From: CAYVQU01 sp964453155
GTDB taxonomy: Bacteria; Chloroflexota; Anaerolineae; Anaerolineales; UBA11858
DNA: 64,000 bases
Assembly (NCBI GenBank): GCA_964453155.1
Contig: CAYVQU010000007.1
Location: forward strand, 1-64,000
Reading direction: 5' to 3'
The notes beneath the pieces are model-generated. The model was not told the origin of the DNA. It ran no database searches and saw nothing but the letters and a program-made list of their open reading frames with translations. Below, piece after piece: positions 17,909-25,812 of this stretch. Each line of letters starts with the position of its first letter. Within the stretch, counting starts at the first letter, position 1. The position numbers and the translations under genes are program-made.

Positions 17909-18813
17909 TCATAGTGCCGCGCAATCTCAGATGCGTATTGCACTCCAATAATCTCCCGATTTTCTTGCAGCCATTCTGAGAGTTTTTTATCGCCCCGCGG
18001 GGGATGTGCTGAAATCAGTAAATCAGTCTTCAAACCTTTGACTTCATCGCTCGTTAGAATCACATCGTTGACGAAAAACCCAATGATTCGGGATAAGAAT
18101 AGGGCCAACCCGGGGGGGAGATTCACCAGGATTGACCGGCTGCCCACCGTAAATCGCAGCAGTTTCACCAACTCTTGGAAAGAAAAGGTTTCGGGACCAA
18201 CCGCGTCCCAGAAGAAATTTTCATCCATCTGGCTGGCTTGGATGGCTAAATCAGCCATTTCTTCGACAAAAATTGGCTGCAAGCGATATTTCCCATCACC
18301 AGGAATGGCAAAAAATGGGAATTTTCGCAGCAAATAGGCAATATTGTTGATTAAAATGTCTTCTTTCCCAAAAATTACCGTTGGCCGCAGAATGGCATAT
18401 GATAATCCTGAGTCTTGGAGATATTGCTCCAGGGTTGCTTTTCCACTGAAATAGGGCAGCGGTGAATCCACTGCTGGGTTGCTGATGCTGACATGGATAA
18501 AGCGCCGCACCCCGGCCTTTTTGGCAGCATTGATCAGCTTTTTCGTGTTCTGGACGGCCTTAGTGAAGGTTTTGTCCCCGTGATCAAAGCGAACCCAATA
18601 CGTGTTGATGAATACTTCAACACCCGTTAATGATGCTGCTAGAGCATTCAGATCGTCAAAATTAAATGGCTGAACTTGAATTTGGTCGCCAAATGGGTTG
18701 GCGCGGTTTGGATTTCCAGTGAGTGTTATTACAGTGTGTCCTTGGGTTAATAGTTTTTTTGCGATGTATTTGCCGGTATAGCCAAAGGCCCCGGTTATTG
18801 CGTAGGTGGTCAT
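17905..18813 (-). CDS. NmrA-like NAD(P)-binding protein (atypical SDR)
   Basis: 302 residues from the ATG at 18813, chosen because CAGGAGA lies 6 nt upstream and the Rossmann motif then starts at once (TYAITGAFGYTGKYIAKKLL). A longer frame to 18873 would add 20 residues with no ribosome site. It has the atypical SDR pattern: GAFGYTG nucleotide loop, RFIHVSISNPAVDSPLPYFSGKATLEQYL with a Tyr-Lys near the active site, and LRPTVIFG. Relatives act as NAD(P)H oxidoreductases or redox sensors. It follows a GbsR/MarR-type regulator by 79 nt, on the same strand, so it is probably that regulator's target. Confidence 0.78.
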   Translation of the reverse strand: MTTYAITGAFGYTGKYIAKKLLTQGHTVITLTGNPNRANPFGDQIQVQPFNFDDLNALAASLTGVEVFINTYWVRFDHGDKTFTKAVQNTKKLINAAKKAGVRRFIHVSISNPAVDSPLPYFSGKATLEQYLQDSGLSYAILRPTVIFGKEDILINNIAYLLRKFPFFAIPGDGKYRLQPIFVEEMADLAIQASQMDENFFWDAVGPETFSFQELVKLLRFTVGSRSILVNLPPGLALFLSRIIGFFVNDVILTSDEVKGLKTDLLISAHPPRGDKKLSEWLQENREIIGVQYASEIARHYE

Positions 18814-18892
18814 AATTTTCTCCTGTACCGATAATTTGAGTTCAACTTTCTGTTGGTGATTACAACTAATCAAGAATACTTTTGGTTTTTCT

Positions 18893-19435
18893 TCATTCTT
18901 GACTGGAGTTTGAAAACAACTTTCCCAGTGAAGTGATGCGTAATTCTTCTAAAGCCAGTAGGGTAGCGACGATATTATCGATGGTGTTGAAAAAGTTACT
19001 CATCGCTTGCAATCGTTCTTGATATACGGTCGCGATTTCAGTATCTTCGGCTGACATTTCTAGGGAAGAAACCATCTCCAGGCTGGCGTTGACGGTTTTT
19101 AAGGCCGCGTCAAATTCAGATTTTTCTCGTTCTTGCAAAATCCCTTTGATTATTTTCCAAAAGTCCGTTTCGGGGCGGTAATAATCTTTGCGGTCCCCGA
19201 TTACCAGATGCTTGTGAATCATCCCCAGACGTTCAAGCTGGCGGACATTGGTACTGACAGCCCCTTTTGTCACGCCCACCTGTTCAACCAGATCCGCTAG
19301 AGAGAGCGGAGTGGGTGAAAGATATATCGCGCCATATATTGCGCCCATGGCCTTGGGAAAACCCCAAAAATGGGCAATTTGACTGGTGCCTTGAATGAAA
19401 GTTTCGCGAGCTGAAATTAAATTTTGATTGGTCAT
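18893..19435 (-). CDS. GbsR/MarR-family transcriptional regulator
   Basis: A 180-residue winged-helix regulator. The DNA-binding part covers about residues 25-100: AMGAIYGAIYLSPTPLSLADLVEQVGVTKGAVSTNVRQLERLGMIHKH, with the recognition helix in VTKGAVSTNVRQL. The wing runs through GDRKDYYRPETDFW. The C-terminal helices (about 105-170) should form the dimer interface. This arrangement is characteristic of the GbsR subgroup. A promoter and overlapping perfect palindromes lie directly upstream, which points to autorepression. It is the first gene of an operon with the NmrA-like protein. Confidence 0.85.
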   Translation of the reverse strand: MTNQNLISARETFIQGTSQIAHFWGFPKAMGAIYGAIYLSPTPLSLADLVEQVGVTKGAVSTNVRQLERLGMIHKHLVIGDRKDYYRPETDFWKIIKGILQEREKSEFDAALKTVNASLEMVSSLEMSAEDTEIATVYQERLQAMSNFFNTIDNIVATLLALEELRITSLGKLFSNSSQE

Positions 19436-19460
19436 TATTGTGCTCTTCTTGTGGTTATTT

Positions 19461-19484
19461 CTAAACGTTTAGTAGTTACTAAAC
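19461..19484. promoter_or_regulatory. Operator palindromes for the GbsR/MarR-type regulator
   Basis: Two overlapping perfect palindromes: CTAAACGTTTAG (19461-19472) and GTTTAGTA-GT-TACTAAAC (19467-19484). Both share the TTTAG half-site and lie 26-49 bp before the regulator's ATG, over the expected transcription start. Placement and symmetry fit a self-repressing MarR/GbsR-type dimer site. The assignment to this regulator is inferred from position. Confidence 0.75.
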
Positions 19485-19486
19485 AA

Positions 19487-19514
19487 AGTATACAGTAATT
19501 CTTGAGTTTGTCAA
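19487..19514 (-). promoter_or_regulatory. Sigma70-type promoter of the regulator operon
   Basis: On the minus strand TTGACA (19514-19509) and TATACT (19492-19487) are separated by 16 nt, a near-consensus vegetative promoter. The predicted start falls at about 19480, inside the palindromic operator, so a bound regulator would block it. Confidence 0.75.
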
Positions 19515-19564
19515 GCCCAGCTATTTTCAAACAAATCTCAAGTCCCCATTCGCTAACTCCGAGC

Positions 19565-19570
19565 TATAAT
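19565..19570 (+). promoter_or_regulatory. Consensus -10 box very close to the EamA start codon
   Basis: TATAAT at 19565-19570 ends 7 nt before the ATG at 19578, so transcription would begin at or next to the start codon, giving a leaderless mRNA. No Shine-Dalgarno is visible. A convincing -35 box was not found. Confidence 0.45.
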
Positions 19571-19577
19571 TCTCAGC

Positions 19578-20438
19578 ATGGATTGGATTGGACTGATTGC
19601 CGGAATTGTCGCGGCCGCCTTATGGGGCGGGATGTATGTCGTTAGCAAGGTTGTATTAGACGTTATCCCACCATTTGCACTGTTGACTTCTCGCTTAGTT
19701 TTGGGGACCTTAACTTTATTGCCATTTACCTGGCGGGTCGGATTACAAATGACCCGCAAACAACTCGGACAAGTGTTAGGTGTGGGGTTAATCGGGTATG
19801 GAATTTCTTTGGGTTTTCAGTTTGTCGGAACAAAGCTATCGACTGCGGCCAATGGTGCGCTGGTGACGTCTGCGACCCCCGCGTTTGTACTCATCTTTGC
19901 CGCCTGGATCTTGGGTGAACGAATTTCTACCGGGCGCTTGAGTGCGTTAGGGCTGGCAACTTTGGGCGTTATTATTGTGCTAGATCCCCGTAATGCCAGG
20001 CTGTCCCCCGATTTGTTTTGGGGAAATCTGAGTTTGATCGCGGCGGCCCTTACCTGGGCGCTGTATTCGGTTTTGGTCCGGAAGGTGACGCGGGGGTTGG
20101 CAGTTTTACCCGTCAGCCTGGTTGTTTTTCTTGGCGGGTTACCCCTCACGATCCCCGCTGGCATCTTTGAGATTCAGGCGAATGGTGTCGGAACGATCGA
20201 TGGTGGTGTGATCTTAGGCGTTCTCTATCTGGGGATAATATCAACCGGCTTAGCCATGTATCTCTGGAATCTAGCTTTTGCCCGTCTAGAAGCGGGCGTT
20301 GCCTCCCTGACATTTTTCGCCCAACCGGTGGTTGGGGCCGGATTAGGCGCACTCTTGCTTAGTGAAAAACTAACCCCGCTGTTTTTTATCGGCGGGGTTT
20401 TAATTGGTTTGGGCGTGTTGGTAGCGGCCAGGGAGTAG
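19578..20438 (+). CDS. EamA/DMT-family transporter
   Basis: A 286-residue membrane protein with about ten helices arranged as two EamA repeats (about residues 1-140 and 150-285). The first repeat starts IGLIAGIVAAALWGGMYVVSKVVLDVIPPFALLTSRLVLG, the typical WGG and Pro-rich helix pattern. The second repeats it at SLIAALTWALYSVLVRKVTRG. DMT transporters export metabolites or amino acids or exchange them across the inner membrane. Substrate is unknown. It is divergent from the regulator operon, so the same regulator could influence it. A second EamA gene lies at 31307-32254. Confidence 0.87.
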   Translation: MDWIGLIAGIVAAALWGGMYVVSKVVLDVIPPFALLTSRLVLGTLTLLPFTWRVGLQMTRKQLGQVLGVGLIGYGISLGFQFVGTKLSTAANGALVTSATPAFVLIFAAWILGERISTGRLSALGLATLGVIIVLDPRNARLSPDLFWGNLSLIAAALTWALYSVLVRKVTRGLAVLPVSLVVFLGGLPLTIPAGIFEIQANGVGTIDGGVILGVLYLGIISTGLAMYLWNLAFARLEAGVASLTFFAQPVVGAGLGALLLSEKLTPLFFIGGVLIGLGVLVAARE

Positions 20439-20452
20439 GTGACTGTCACCTA
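20436..20452. repeat. Short palindrome TAGGTGA-CTG-TCACCTA
   Basis: A 7-base stem with loop CTG overlaps the stop codon of the EamA gene and precedes the convergent pyruvate kinase end by 8 nt. The core GTGACTGTCAC recurs at 25609-25619, and a variant GTGACAGTCAC occurs inside the WecA-like gene at 377-389. It may be a small terminator or a genome-wide repeated palindrome. Confidence 0.5.
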
Positions 20453-20459
20453 TTGTCGT

Positions 20460-21896
20460 TCATCTCTGCCCAATCGTATGTAATAGCGCAAAATTCGCCG
20501 ATCGCATGGCCCCAATGGGGAAGCCGGCGATCAGGACAACCTCCTGCCCGGGTTGGAGCGAGGTTGAAGAGATTATCGCCGCCTCAACGTGGGTCAGCAT
20601 CACTTCAACCGTCTCGGCATGGGGCACCAGGACAGGGATTACACCCCACAGCAGGCCCATTCGGTGGTAGGTCCGTTTTTCAGGCGTAAAAGCCAATATG
20701 GGGACCTCTGGACGGCCCTTGGACATCATCCGGGCAGTCCGGCCACTGGAGGTGAACACCGCGATCGCCTCCACATCCCGGTCGTGGGCCAGTTCGCTGG
20801 CAGCCCGCGTAATGAAGAGGGCATCATCGTGGGGGACATCATCACTAAGTTTGGTTTCGCCCGGACCCCATTCTGAAATGTGTTCCTCCGCCTGGCAGAC
20901 GATGGCATCCATCATTTTTACAGTTTGGACTGGATATTTACCGACCGCGGTTTCGCCGGAGAGCATCACAGCATCACTGCCGTCAAAGATGGCGTTCGCC
21001 ACATCGGAGGCTTCGGCGCGGGTTGGGCGGGGGTTGTTAATCATCGAATCCAGCATTTGGGTCGCGGTGATGACGATTTTTGTGTGCCGATTGGCAATAT
21101 GGATGATCTCTTTTTGGGCGATCGGCACCGCCTCAGGGGACATTTCCACTCCGAGATCGCCGCGGGCCACCATAACGCCATCGGCGGCATGAATCAACTC
21201 GTGCAGATTTTCTAACGCTTCGGGTAGTTCTATTTTAGCAATGATCGGTGTGGCCGCTTTGTCAGGGGCTATGCAGGCGATTTCTTGTCGCAAACGGGCC
21301 ACATCTTTAGCAGAGCGGACGAAAGACAGGGCAATTACATCCACATCTTGTTCCAGTCCAAAGGCTAAGTCAGCCCGATCTTTTTCTGTGAAGGCTAGGA
21401 TGTTGAGATTGGAACCAGGCAAATTAACGCCTTTGCGAGACTTTAGAATTCCTCCCACGATTACCTTGGTGTCCACAAAATCGGGTCCGACGAAGGTTAC
21501 CTTCATTTCGAGATTGCCATCGTCCATCAGGATACGGCCGCCCGGTTGAACACATGAGGGTAGATCAACATAATCTACGGCCACACATTCTGCATTTCCA
21601 GGCGTACTTCTGGTTGTTATTCTGAGATCTTGACCAGCGACAATTTCAACCCCGCCATCTTCGATTTGTCCCGTTCGAATTTTAGGCCCTTGTAAATCTT
21701 GCAAAATTGCAACGGGTTGATCAAGTTGATCTGCAATCCGGCGGATGCTTTCGATTGCAGTAGCATGATCCGCATGGGCACCATGCGAAAAGTTGATCCG
21801 GGCCACATTCATCCCAGCCAAAATTAACTGCCGGATGGTTTGCTCATCCTGGCTGGCTGGTCCAATGGTGGCGACAATTTTAGCCCGACGGTTCAT
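20460..21896 (-). CDS. pyk: Pyruvate kinase
   Basis: A 478-residue glycolytic enzyme that converts phosphoenolpyruvate and ADP to pyruvate and ATP. It has the N-terminal lead RRAKIVATIGPAS, MNVARINFSHG, the substrate loop (IIAKIELPEALENL), VMVARGDLGVE, and the signature PTRAEASDVANAIFDGSDAVMLSGETAVGKYP. The C-terminal alpha/beta domain (about 360-478) is the usual allosteric part. Length is normal. The ribosome site GGAGGG lies 7 nt before the ATG. It is third in a row with alanine dehydrogenase and a CoA-transferase, separated from the latter by a 13-base-pair hairpin. Confidence 0.97.
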   Translation of the reverse strand: MNRRAKIVATIGPASQDEQTIRQLILAGMNVARINFSHGAHADHATAIESIRRIADQLDQPVAILQDLQGPKIRTGQIEDGGVEIVAGQDLRITTRSTPGNAECVAVDYVDLPSCVQPGGRILMDDGNLEMKVTFVGPDFVDTKVIVGGILKSRKGVNLPGSNLNILAFTEKDRADLAFGLEQDVDVIALSFVRSAKDVARLRQEIACIAPDKAATPIIAKIELPEALENLHELIHAADGVMVARGDLGVEMSPEAVPIAQKEIIHIANRHTKIVITATQMLDSMINNPRPTRAEASDVANAIFDGSDAVMLSGETAVGKYPVQTVKMMDAIVCQAEEHISEWGPGETKLSDDVPHDDALFITRAASELAHDRDVEAIAVFTSSGRTARMMSKGRPEVPILAFTPEKRTYHRMGLLWGVIPVLVPHAETVEVMLTHVEAAIISSTSLQPGQEVVLIAGFPIGAMRSANFALLHTIGQR

Positions 21897-21917
21897 ACGC
21901 TTGCCCTCCGCAATACC

Positions 21918-21948
21918 GTTGGAACGTTAAAAGTGTTAACGTTCCAAC
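21918..21948. repeat. Perfect 13-bp hairpin between CoA-transferase and pyk genes
   Basis: GTTGGAACGTTAA (21918-21930), loop AAGTG, then TTAACGTTCCAAC (21936-21948). It fills most of the 59-nt gap before pyruvate kinase and is not followed by a T-tract on the minus strand. It is more likely an mRNA-stabilising or attenuating structure, or a regulator-binding palindrome, than a simple terminator. Confidence 0.7.
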
Positions 21949-21955
21949 CTTTATC

Positions 21956-23248
21956 TCATATGTAATTCAATTCTTTGGCCTGGTGGCGCAGCTCATCCCG
22001 GAATTCGGGGTGGGCCACATTGATCAGGTTCGTGGCCCGTTCTCGGATTGTTTTCCCATATAATTCCGCGATGCCGTATTCGGTCACCACATAATGGACG
22101 TGGTTGCGCGTAGTCACTACTCCCGCGCCGTGCTTGAGCAGGGTCACAATCCGACTGAAATTTTTCGTCTTACTGGGGAGTGCTATGATCGGAACTCCGC
22201 CTTTGGAGCGGGAAGCGCCATAGATGAAGTCCAACTGCCCGCCGACGCCGCTGTAGAGTTTTGGCCCGATGCTATCAGCACACACCTGACCGGTAAGATC
22301 GACCTCGATCGCCGAATTGATGGCAACCATTCTGTCATTTTGGGAAATTACAAAGGGGTCGTTGACATACTCAGTCCGATGAAATTCGATCAGGGGATTA
22401 TTGTGGCACCAATTATAGAGCCGTTTGTTTCCTAAGATGAACCCCGCAATAATTTTGCCCGGATGGAGGGTTTTACGAGCATTGGTCAGCACGCCTGCTT
22501 CGACCAGATCGATAACTCCATCGGAAAACAACTCGGTGTGGACGCCCAAATCTTTCTTGTCGTACAAAAATCCCAAAACCGCGTCAGGGATGGCACCGAT
22601 CCCCATTTGCATCGTGGCTTCATCGGGGATTAATTCGGCGATATATTGGGCAATTTTTGTGACGACTTCATCGCCTTCACCGCCCATGGGAACTTCGGGG
22701 AGGGCATAATCGACTGGGATGATATGATCGATCCGGTTGACATGGATGAAGGAATCTCCCAAAGTCCGCGGCATTTGTTCATTTACTTCGGCGAGGATGA
22801 TCGTTGATGATTCGGCAATGGTTTTACTTAACCCAACTTCCACCCCAAAACTACAAAAGCCATGTTCATCCGGTGGTGAAAGATGGACCATCGCCACATC
22901 TACCGGTAAGACTTTATTTTTGAAAAGCAAGGGGAATTCTGAGAGTAATACCGGTGTGAAGTCGGCCCGACCAGCCTGCACGGCTTTACGGACATTGTGC
23001 CCAATGAAGAGGGCGTTAACCCGTAGATGACCTTCCATTTCGGGGGCGACATAATCAGCGGAGCCGACTGTGAGGGCGTGGCATATCTCTACGTTTTCAA
23101 GTTCAGGGGCCCGATCCACCAGGGCTGCGAGGGATTTGGTGGGCACCGAACAGTTTCCGGTCAAGAAAATCCGATCATTGGATTTGATGGATTGAACCGC
23201 CTCAGCGGCTGTGCAAACTTTGTTTTTATATTGTTCTACCCAGTTCAT
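21956..23248 (-). CDS. Acetyl-CoA hydrolase/transferase family CoA-transferase (4-hydroxybutyrate CoA-transferase-like)
   Basis: A 430-residue family I CoA-transferase. It carries the catalytic glutamate in VHTELFSDGVIDL (Glu239), GIGAIPDAVLGFL before it, and the GVGGQLDFIYGASRSKGG oxyanion/CoA loop after it. These are diagnostic for butyryl-CoA:acetate or 4-hydroxybutyrate CoA-transferases, which move CoA between short-chain acids. AGGAGGT sits just before the ATG and overlaps the stop codon of the alanine dehydrogenase gene 2 nt upstream. With Ald and pyruvate kinase in the same operon it suggests a fermentative acid-CoA step; the true substrate is not readable. Confidence 0.9.
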   Translation of the reverse strand: MNWVEQYKNKVCTAAEAVQSIKSNDRIFLTGNCSVPTKSLAALVDRAPELENVEICHALTVGSADYVAPEMEGHLRVNALFIGHNVRKAVQAGRADFTPVLLSEFPLLFKNKVLPVDVAMVHLSPPDEHGFCSFGVEVGLSKTIAESSTIILAEVNEQMPRTLGDSFIHVNRIDHIIPVDYALPEVPMGGEGDEVVTKIAQYIAELIPDEATMQMGIGAIPDAVLGFLYDKKDLGVHTELFSDGVIDLVEAGVLTNARKTLHPGKIIAGFILGNKRLYNWCHNNPLIEFHRTEYVNDPFVISQNDRMVAINSAIEVDLTGQVCADSIGPKLYSGVGGQLDFIYGASRSKGGVPIIALPSKTKNFSRIVTLLKHGAGVVTTRNHVHYVVTEYGIAELYGKTIRERATNLINVAHPEFRDELRHQAKELNYI

Positions 23249-23250
23249 CG

Positions 23251-24345
23251 CTACCTCCTGCCCTCGAGTGAATCACGTAGATAGGCGTGGACGATTTCAC
23301 CATGGTGCGTATAAAGGCCGCGTTTCAGGGCGATATTCTGCTCCAGGGCATGATCAAGTCCAATTTCGGCAATTAATTGGATGAACGGCCAGGAAGCATT
23401 GTTGAGCGAATGGGTTCCGGTACGTCCCAAAACCCCGGTCATGTTGGGGACACAGTAATGGATCACCCCTTCATCCTCATAAGTGGGCATGCTGTGCGTT
23501 GTCGGCCGACTGGTTTCGATACAGCCACCCTGATCGATAGCCAGATCGATGACCACCGAGCGGGGTCGCATGGATTGCACCATTTCCCGATTAATGACGA
23601 TGGGGGTTCGGGCGCCAGGAACTTGAATGGCCCCGACCAATACATCGGCAAACTTACAAACTTTTTCCAGGTTGAATTCGTGCGATACCATCGTGATCAC
23701 TCGGTCTCGATGCCGGTGATCTAAAACCCGTAAATTGGCTAAATCGCGATCAAAAACATACACAGAAGCACCCATGCCGATAAAGTTCCGGGCTGCGGCG
23801 CGGCCTGCGGTGCCCCCACCCAGGATGACAACTTCGGCCGGTGGCACCCCGGGTACCCCGCCTAACAGGATACCTTTGCCGCCGTAATTATTCTGGGCCA
23901 GGGTCGCAGCCACCTGGGGGACCATCCGCCCTCCGAGTTGGCTGATGGGGATTTGAACGGGGAGTTTTCCATCATCTTCCTGGATGATTTCCAAACCAAT
24001 TGCGGTGACCTTCTTCTCAGCCAATTGAGCCGCTTTATCCGCCCGTCCGGCTGCCAGATGCAAAAATCCGAGAATGACGGATTCTTCCCGCAGCCATTCA
24101 AATTCCTGGACAGTGGGACGCGCGACTTTCAGGAGCAGGTCGGCCCGGCCATAGACCTCTTCACCGCTGTAAACGATTTGCCCACCTGCTTGTTGGTAAT
24201 GGTAATCGCTAAATCCACTGCCGATTCCGGCCTCATGTTCCACGAAACAGGTGTGTCCAGCCTGGGTTAACAGCCGGACCCCGGCGGGGGTCAGCCCCAC
24301 CCGAAATTCGGAATCGCGGCGTTCTTTTGGGATACAAATATTCAT
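23251..24345 (-). CDS. ald: Alanine dehydrogenase
   Basis: 364 residues from the ATG at 24345, chosen because GGAGGT is 6 nt upstream and the protein then starts MNICIPKERRDSEFRVGLTP as in the family. It catalyses reversible NAD-dependent deamination of L-alanine to pyruvate and ammonia. Motifs include the pyruvate-binding Arg and Lys (RVGLTPAGV, LLLKVARP), the NAD loop GGGTAGRAAARNFIGMGASVYVFDRD, and MTGVLGRTGTHSLNNASWPF near the end. It opens an operon with the CoA-transferase and pyruvate kinase. A lysine-ketoglutarate reductase-like homologue is a less likely alternative. Confidence 0.93.
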   Translation of the reverse strand: MNICIPKERRDSEFRVGLTPAGVRLLTQAGHTCFVEHEAGIGSGFSDYHYQQAGGQIVYSGEEVYGRADLLLKVARPTVQEFEWLREESVILGFLHLAAGRADKAAQLAEKKVTAIGLEIIQEDDGKLPVQIPISQLGGRMVPQVAATLAQNNYGGKGILLGGVPGVPPAEVVILGGGTAGRAAARNFIGMGASVYVFDRDLANLRVLDHRHRDRVITMVSHEFNLEKVCKFADVLVGAIQVPGARTPIVINREMVQSMRPRSVVIDLAIDQGGCIETSRPTTHSMPTYEDEGVIHYCVPNMTGVLGRTGTHSLNNASWPFIQLIAEIGLDHALEQNIALKRGLYTHHGEIVHAYLRDSLEGRR

Positions 24346-24372
24346 TCGTGTACCTCCGGAACTCAAAAACAA

Positions 24373-24452
24373 AAAACAGGATGGACAGGAAAATTAGGAT
24401 GTTTCAATCTTGGTTGGTGGATCCATCCTGCTCATCTTGTCTATCCTGTTTA
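24373..24452. repeat. Imperfect inverted repeat (ACAGGATxGACA type)
   Basis: A 29-nt left arm (24373-24401, AAAACAGGATGGACAGGA...) is matched by a 29-nt right arm (24424-24452, reverse complement beginning TAAACAGGATAGACAAGATG) with a 22-nt loop. The purine-rich AACAGGAT-ACAGGA unit is a repeat type known from many environmental genomes. It lies between ornithine carbamoyltransferase and alanine dehydrogenase, both leftward. Confidence 0.7.
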
Positions 24453-24461
24453 CGAATTATG

Positions 24462-24579
24462 GCTCTTTGCGATGTGTTGTGGCCGAGTCAGTTCCCCGGA
24501 AACTTTGAAATACATTGACCCAGCAAGAAAAACGGATCGGAAGTTTCCGGGGAACTTTCACCACATCAAAGCTAAGAGC
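24462..24579. repeat. 118-bp nested inverted repeat with a perfect 16-bp stem
   Basis: The inner arms AGTTCCCCGGAAACTT (24490-24505) and AAGTTTCCGGGGAACT (24541-24556) are perfect inverted copies. The outer arms GCTCTTTGCGATGTG... (24462-24482) and its near-complement ending GCTAAGAGC (24561-24579) extend the symmetry. No coding capacity. It resembles a small palindromic (REP- or MITE-like) element or a strong transcript structure after argF. Confidence 0.7.
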
Positions 24580-24601
24580 ACCTGAAATAATCAAGGAAAG
24601 G

Positions 24602-25525
24602 TTAGCCAGCACCTAATAATCGGACTAAAATGGCCTTTTGGGCATGCAGCCGGTTATGGGCCTGCGGGAACAGACGCGAGTGGGGGCCATCGGCCACTTC
24701 ATCGGTGATCTCTTCCCCGCGGTGGGCTGGGAGACAGTGGAGCACAATGACGTTGGGTTTGGCCGCTGCAACGAGTTGGGCATTGACCTGAAAGGGAGGG
24801 AACACGGCCTGACGTTTTTTGGTTTCCTCCTCCTGTCCCATGCTGGTCCAGGTGTCGGTATAAATGACATCGGCATCTTTGACTGCTGCTTGGGGATCGT
24901 TCAACAAAGTGATCGAACTACCACTGACCGCGGCGTATTTCCGACCCTGGTCGATGGCGTTTGCGGGCATATCGTAGCCCTCTGGATTGCCAATTGTAAA
25001 GTTAGCGCCCAATTTGGCACAAATATGCATGAGTGAAACCGCCACATTATTGCCATCCCCTACATAAGTGACATTTAGACCTTTCAGGTTGCCAAATTCT
25101 TCCTGGATCGTGAGGGCGTCGGCCATGGCCTGGCAGGGATGGTTAAAATCACTCAGTCCGTTGATAATGGGAATATCAGACCATTCGGCCAATTCCTCGA
25201 CATGGGCGTGATCAAAAACGCGGGCCATGACAATATCTACATATCCAGCCAGCACGCGGGCTACATCGGCGATTGATTCGCGTTTCCCCAAGCCAATTTC
25301 GGCGGGGGAGAGATAGAGGGCATCGCCACCTAACTGCCGCATTCCCATATCAAATGAAACCCTGGTTCGCAAGCTGGGCTTCTGAAAGACCATCGCCAGG
25401 ACTTTATCCTTTAAAATGGGTTGGTTGCCGCCATTTTTTAATTCCGATTTGATGCTTACGGCCAGATCGAGTAACTCTTGCAAGGTTTCCCCAGAGAACT
25501 CTCCAACGGTGAGAAAATCTTTCAT
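24602..25525 (-). CDS. argF: Ornithine carbamoyltransferase
   Basis: 307 residues from the ATG at 25525 ([19 protein letters not shown]), preferred because AGGAGC precedes it by 6 nt; the upstream frame to 25555 lacks a site. It makes citrulline from ornithine and carbamoyl phosphate in arginine synthesis, in the cytoplasm. Carbamoyl-phosphate binding SLRTR (51-55), HPCQ (129-132), ornithine loop DTWTSMG (224-230) and [10 protein letters not shown] (263 on) are all present and distinguish it from aspartate and N-acetylornithine carbamoyltransferases. No other arginine genes are adjacent. Confidence 0.95.
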   Translation of the reverse strand: MKDFLTVGEFSGETLQELLDLAVSIKSELKNGGNQPILKDKVLAMVFQKPSLRTRVSFDMGMRQLGGDALYLSPAEIGLGKRESIADVARVLAGYVDIVMARVFDHAHVEELAEWSDIPIINGLSDFNHPCQAMADALTIQEEFGNLKGLNVTYVGDGNNVAVSLMHICAKLGANFTIGNPEGYDMPANAIDQGRKYAAVSGSSITLLNDPQAAVKDADVIYTDTWTSMGQEEETKKRQAVFPPFQVNAQLVAAAKPNVIVLHCLPAHRGEEITDEVADGPHSRLFPQAHNRLHAQKAILVRLLGAG

Positions 25526-25608
25526 GAATATGCTCCTAAAGGTGAGTTTCCCCAAGGGTCTTGATGGCAGTGGCTATTTTGGTTCGATGCCAGACACCTC
25601 GCTAATCA

Positions 25609-25619
25609 GTGACTGTCAC
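25609..25619. repeat. Palindrome GTGACTGTCAC upstream of argF
   Basis: A perfect 11-base palindrome 84 nt upstream of the argF start codon. It has the same core as the palindrome at 20436-20452. It could be a regulator site in the argF leader or a member of a dispersed repeat family. Confidence 0.45.
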
Positions 25620-25742
25620 CTTTGATTTTATTGGGAAAACTCAAGGATTAAAGTTGATTTGCGGAGGTAGTATAACATGGAAGATTTTCGGAAATAAATG
25701 CCATTGTGCTGGAAATCCCTAAACCAATGTCATGCCAATTCC

Positions 25743-25772
25743 TTGTGAATCGCTCGTTTTTTGGTCTATAAT
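25743..25772 (+). promoter_or_regulatory. Promoter of the GAF kinase operon
   Basis: TTGTGA (25743-25748) and a perfect TATAAT (25767-25772) with an 18-nt spacer, followed by a leader of about 33 nt with GAGGA (25798-25802) before the ATG at 25813. The 287-nt gap upstream of it (25526-25812) otherwise holds only the short palindrome at 25609-25619 and the argF leader. Confidence 0.6.
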
Positions 25773-25812
25773 TGCCCAGAAGAAAAGCTGGACCAACGAG
25801 GATTTTTAACCA

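Noticed and set aside
20698..21192. 164-residue plus-strand open frame antisense to pyruvate kinase
   Set aside because: Mirror of a highly conserved gene; composition is typical of an antisense shadow.
24373..24579. Remnant insertion sequence
   Set aside because: No transposase fragment in any frame and no visible target duplication; kept only as inverted repeats.
25677..25698. Tiny frame MEDFRK after GGAGG in the argF-kinase gap
   Set aside because: Seven codons only, and in a region better explained as argF leader and kinase promoter.
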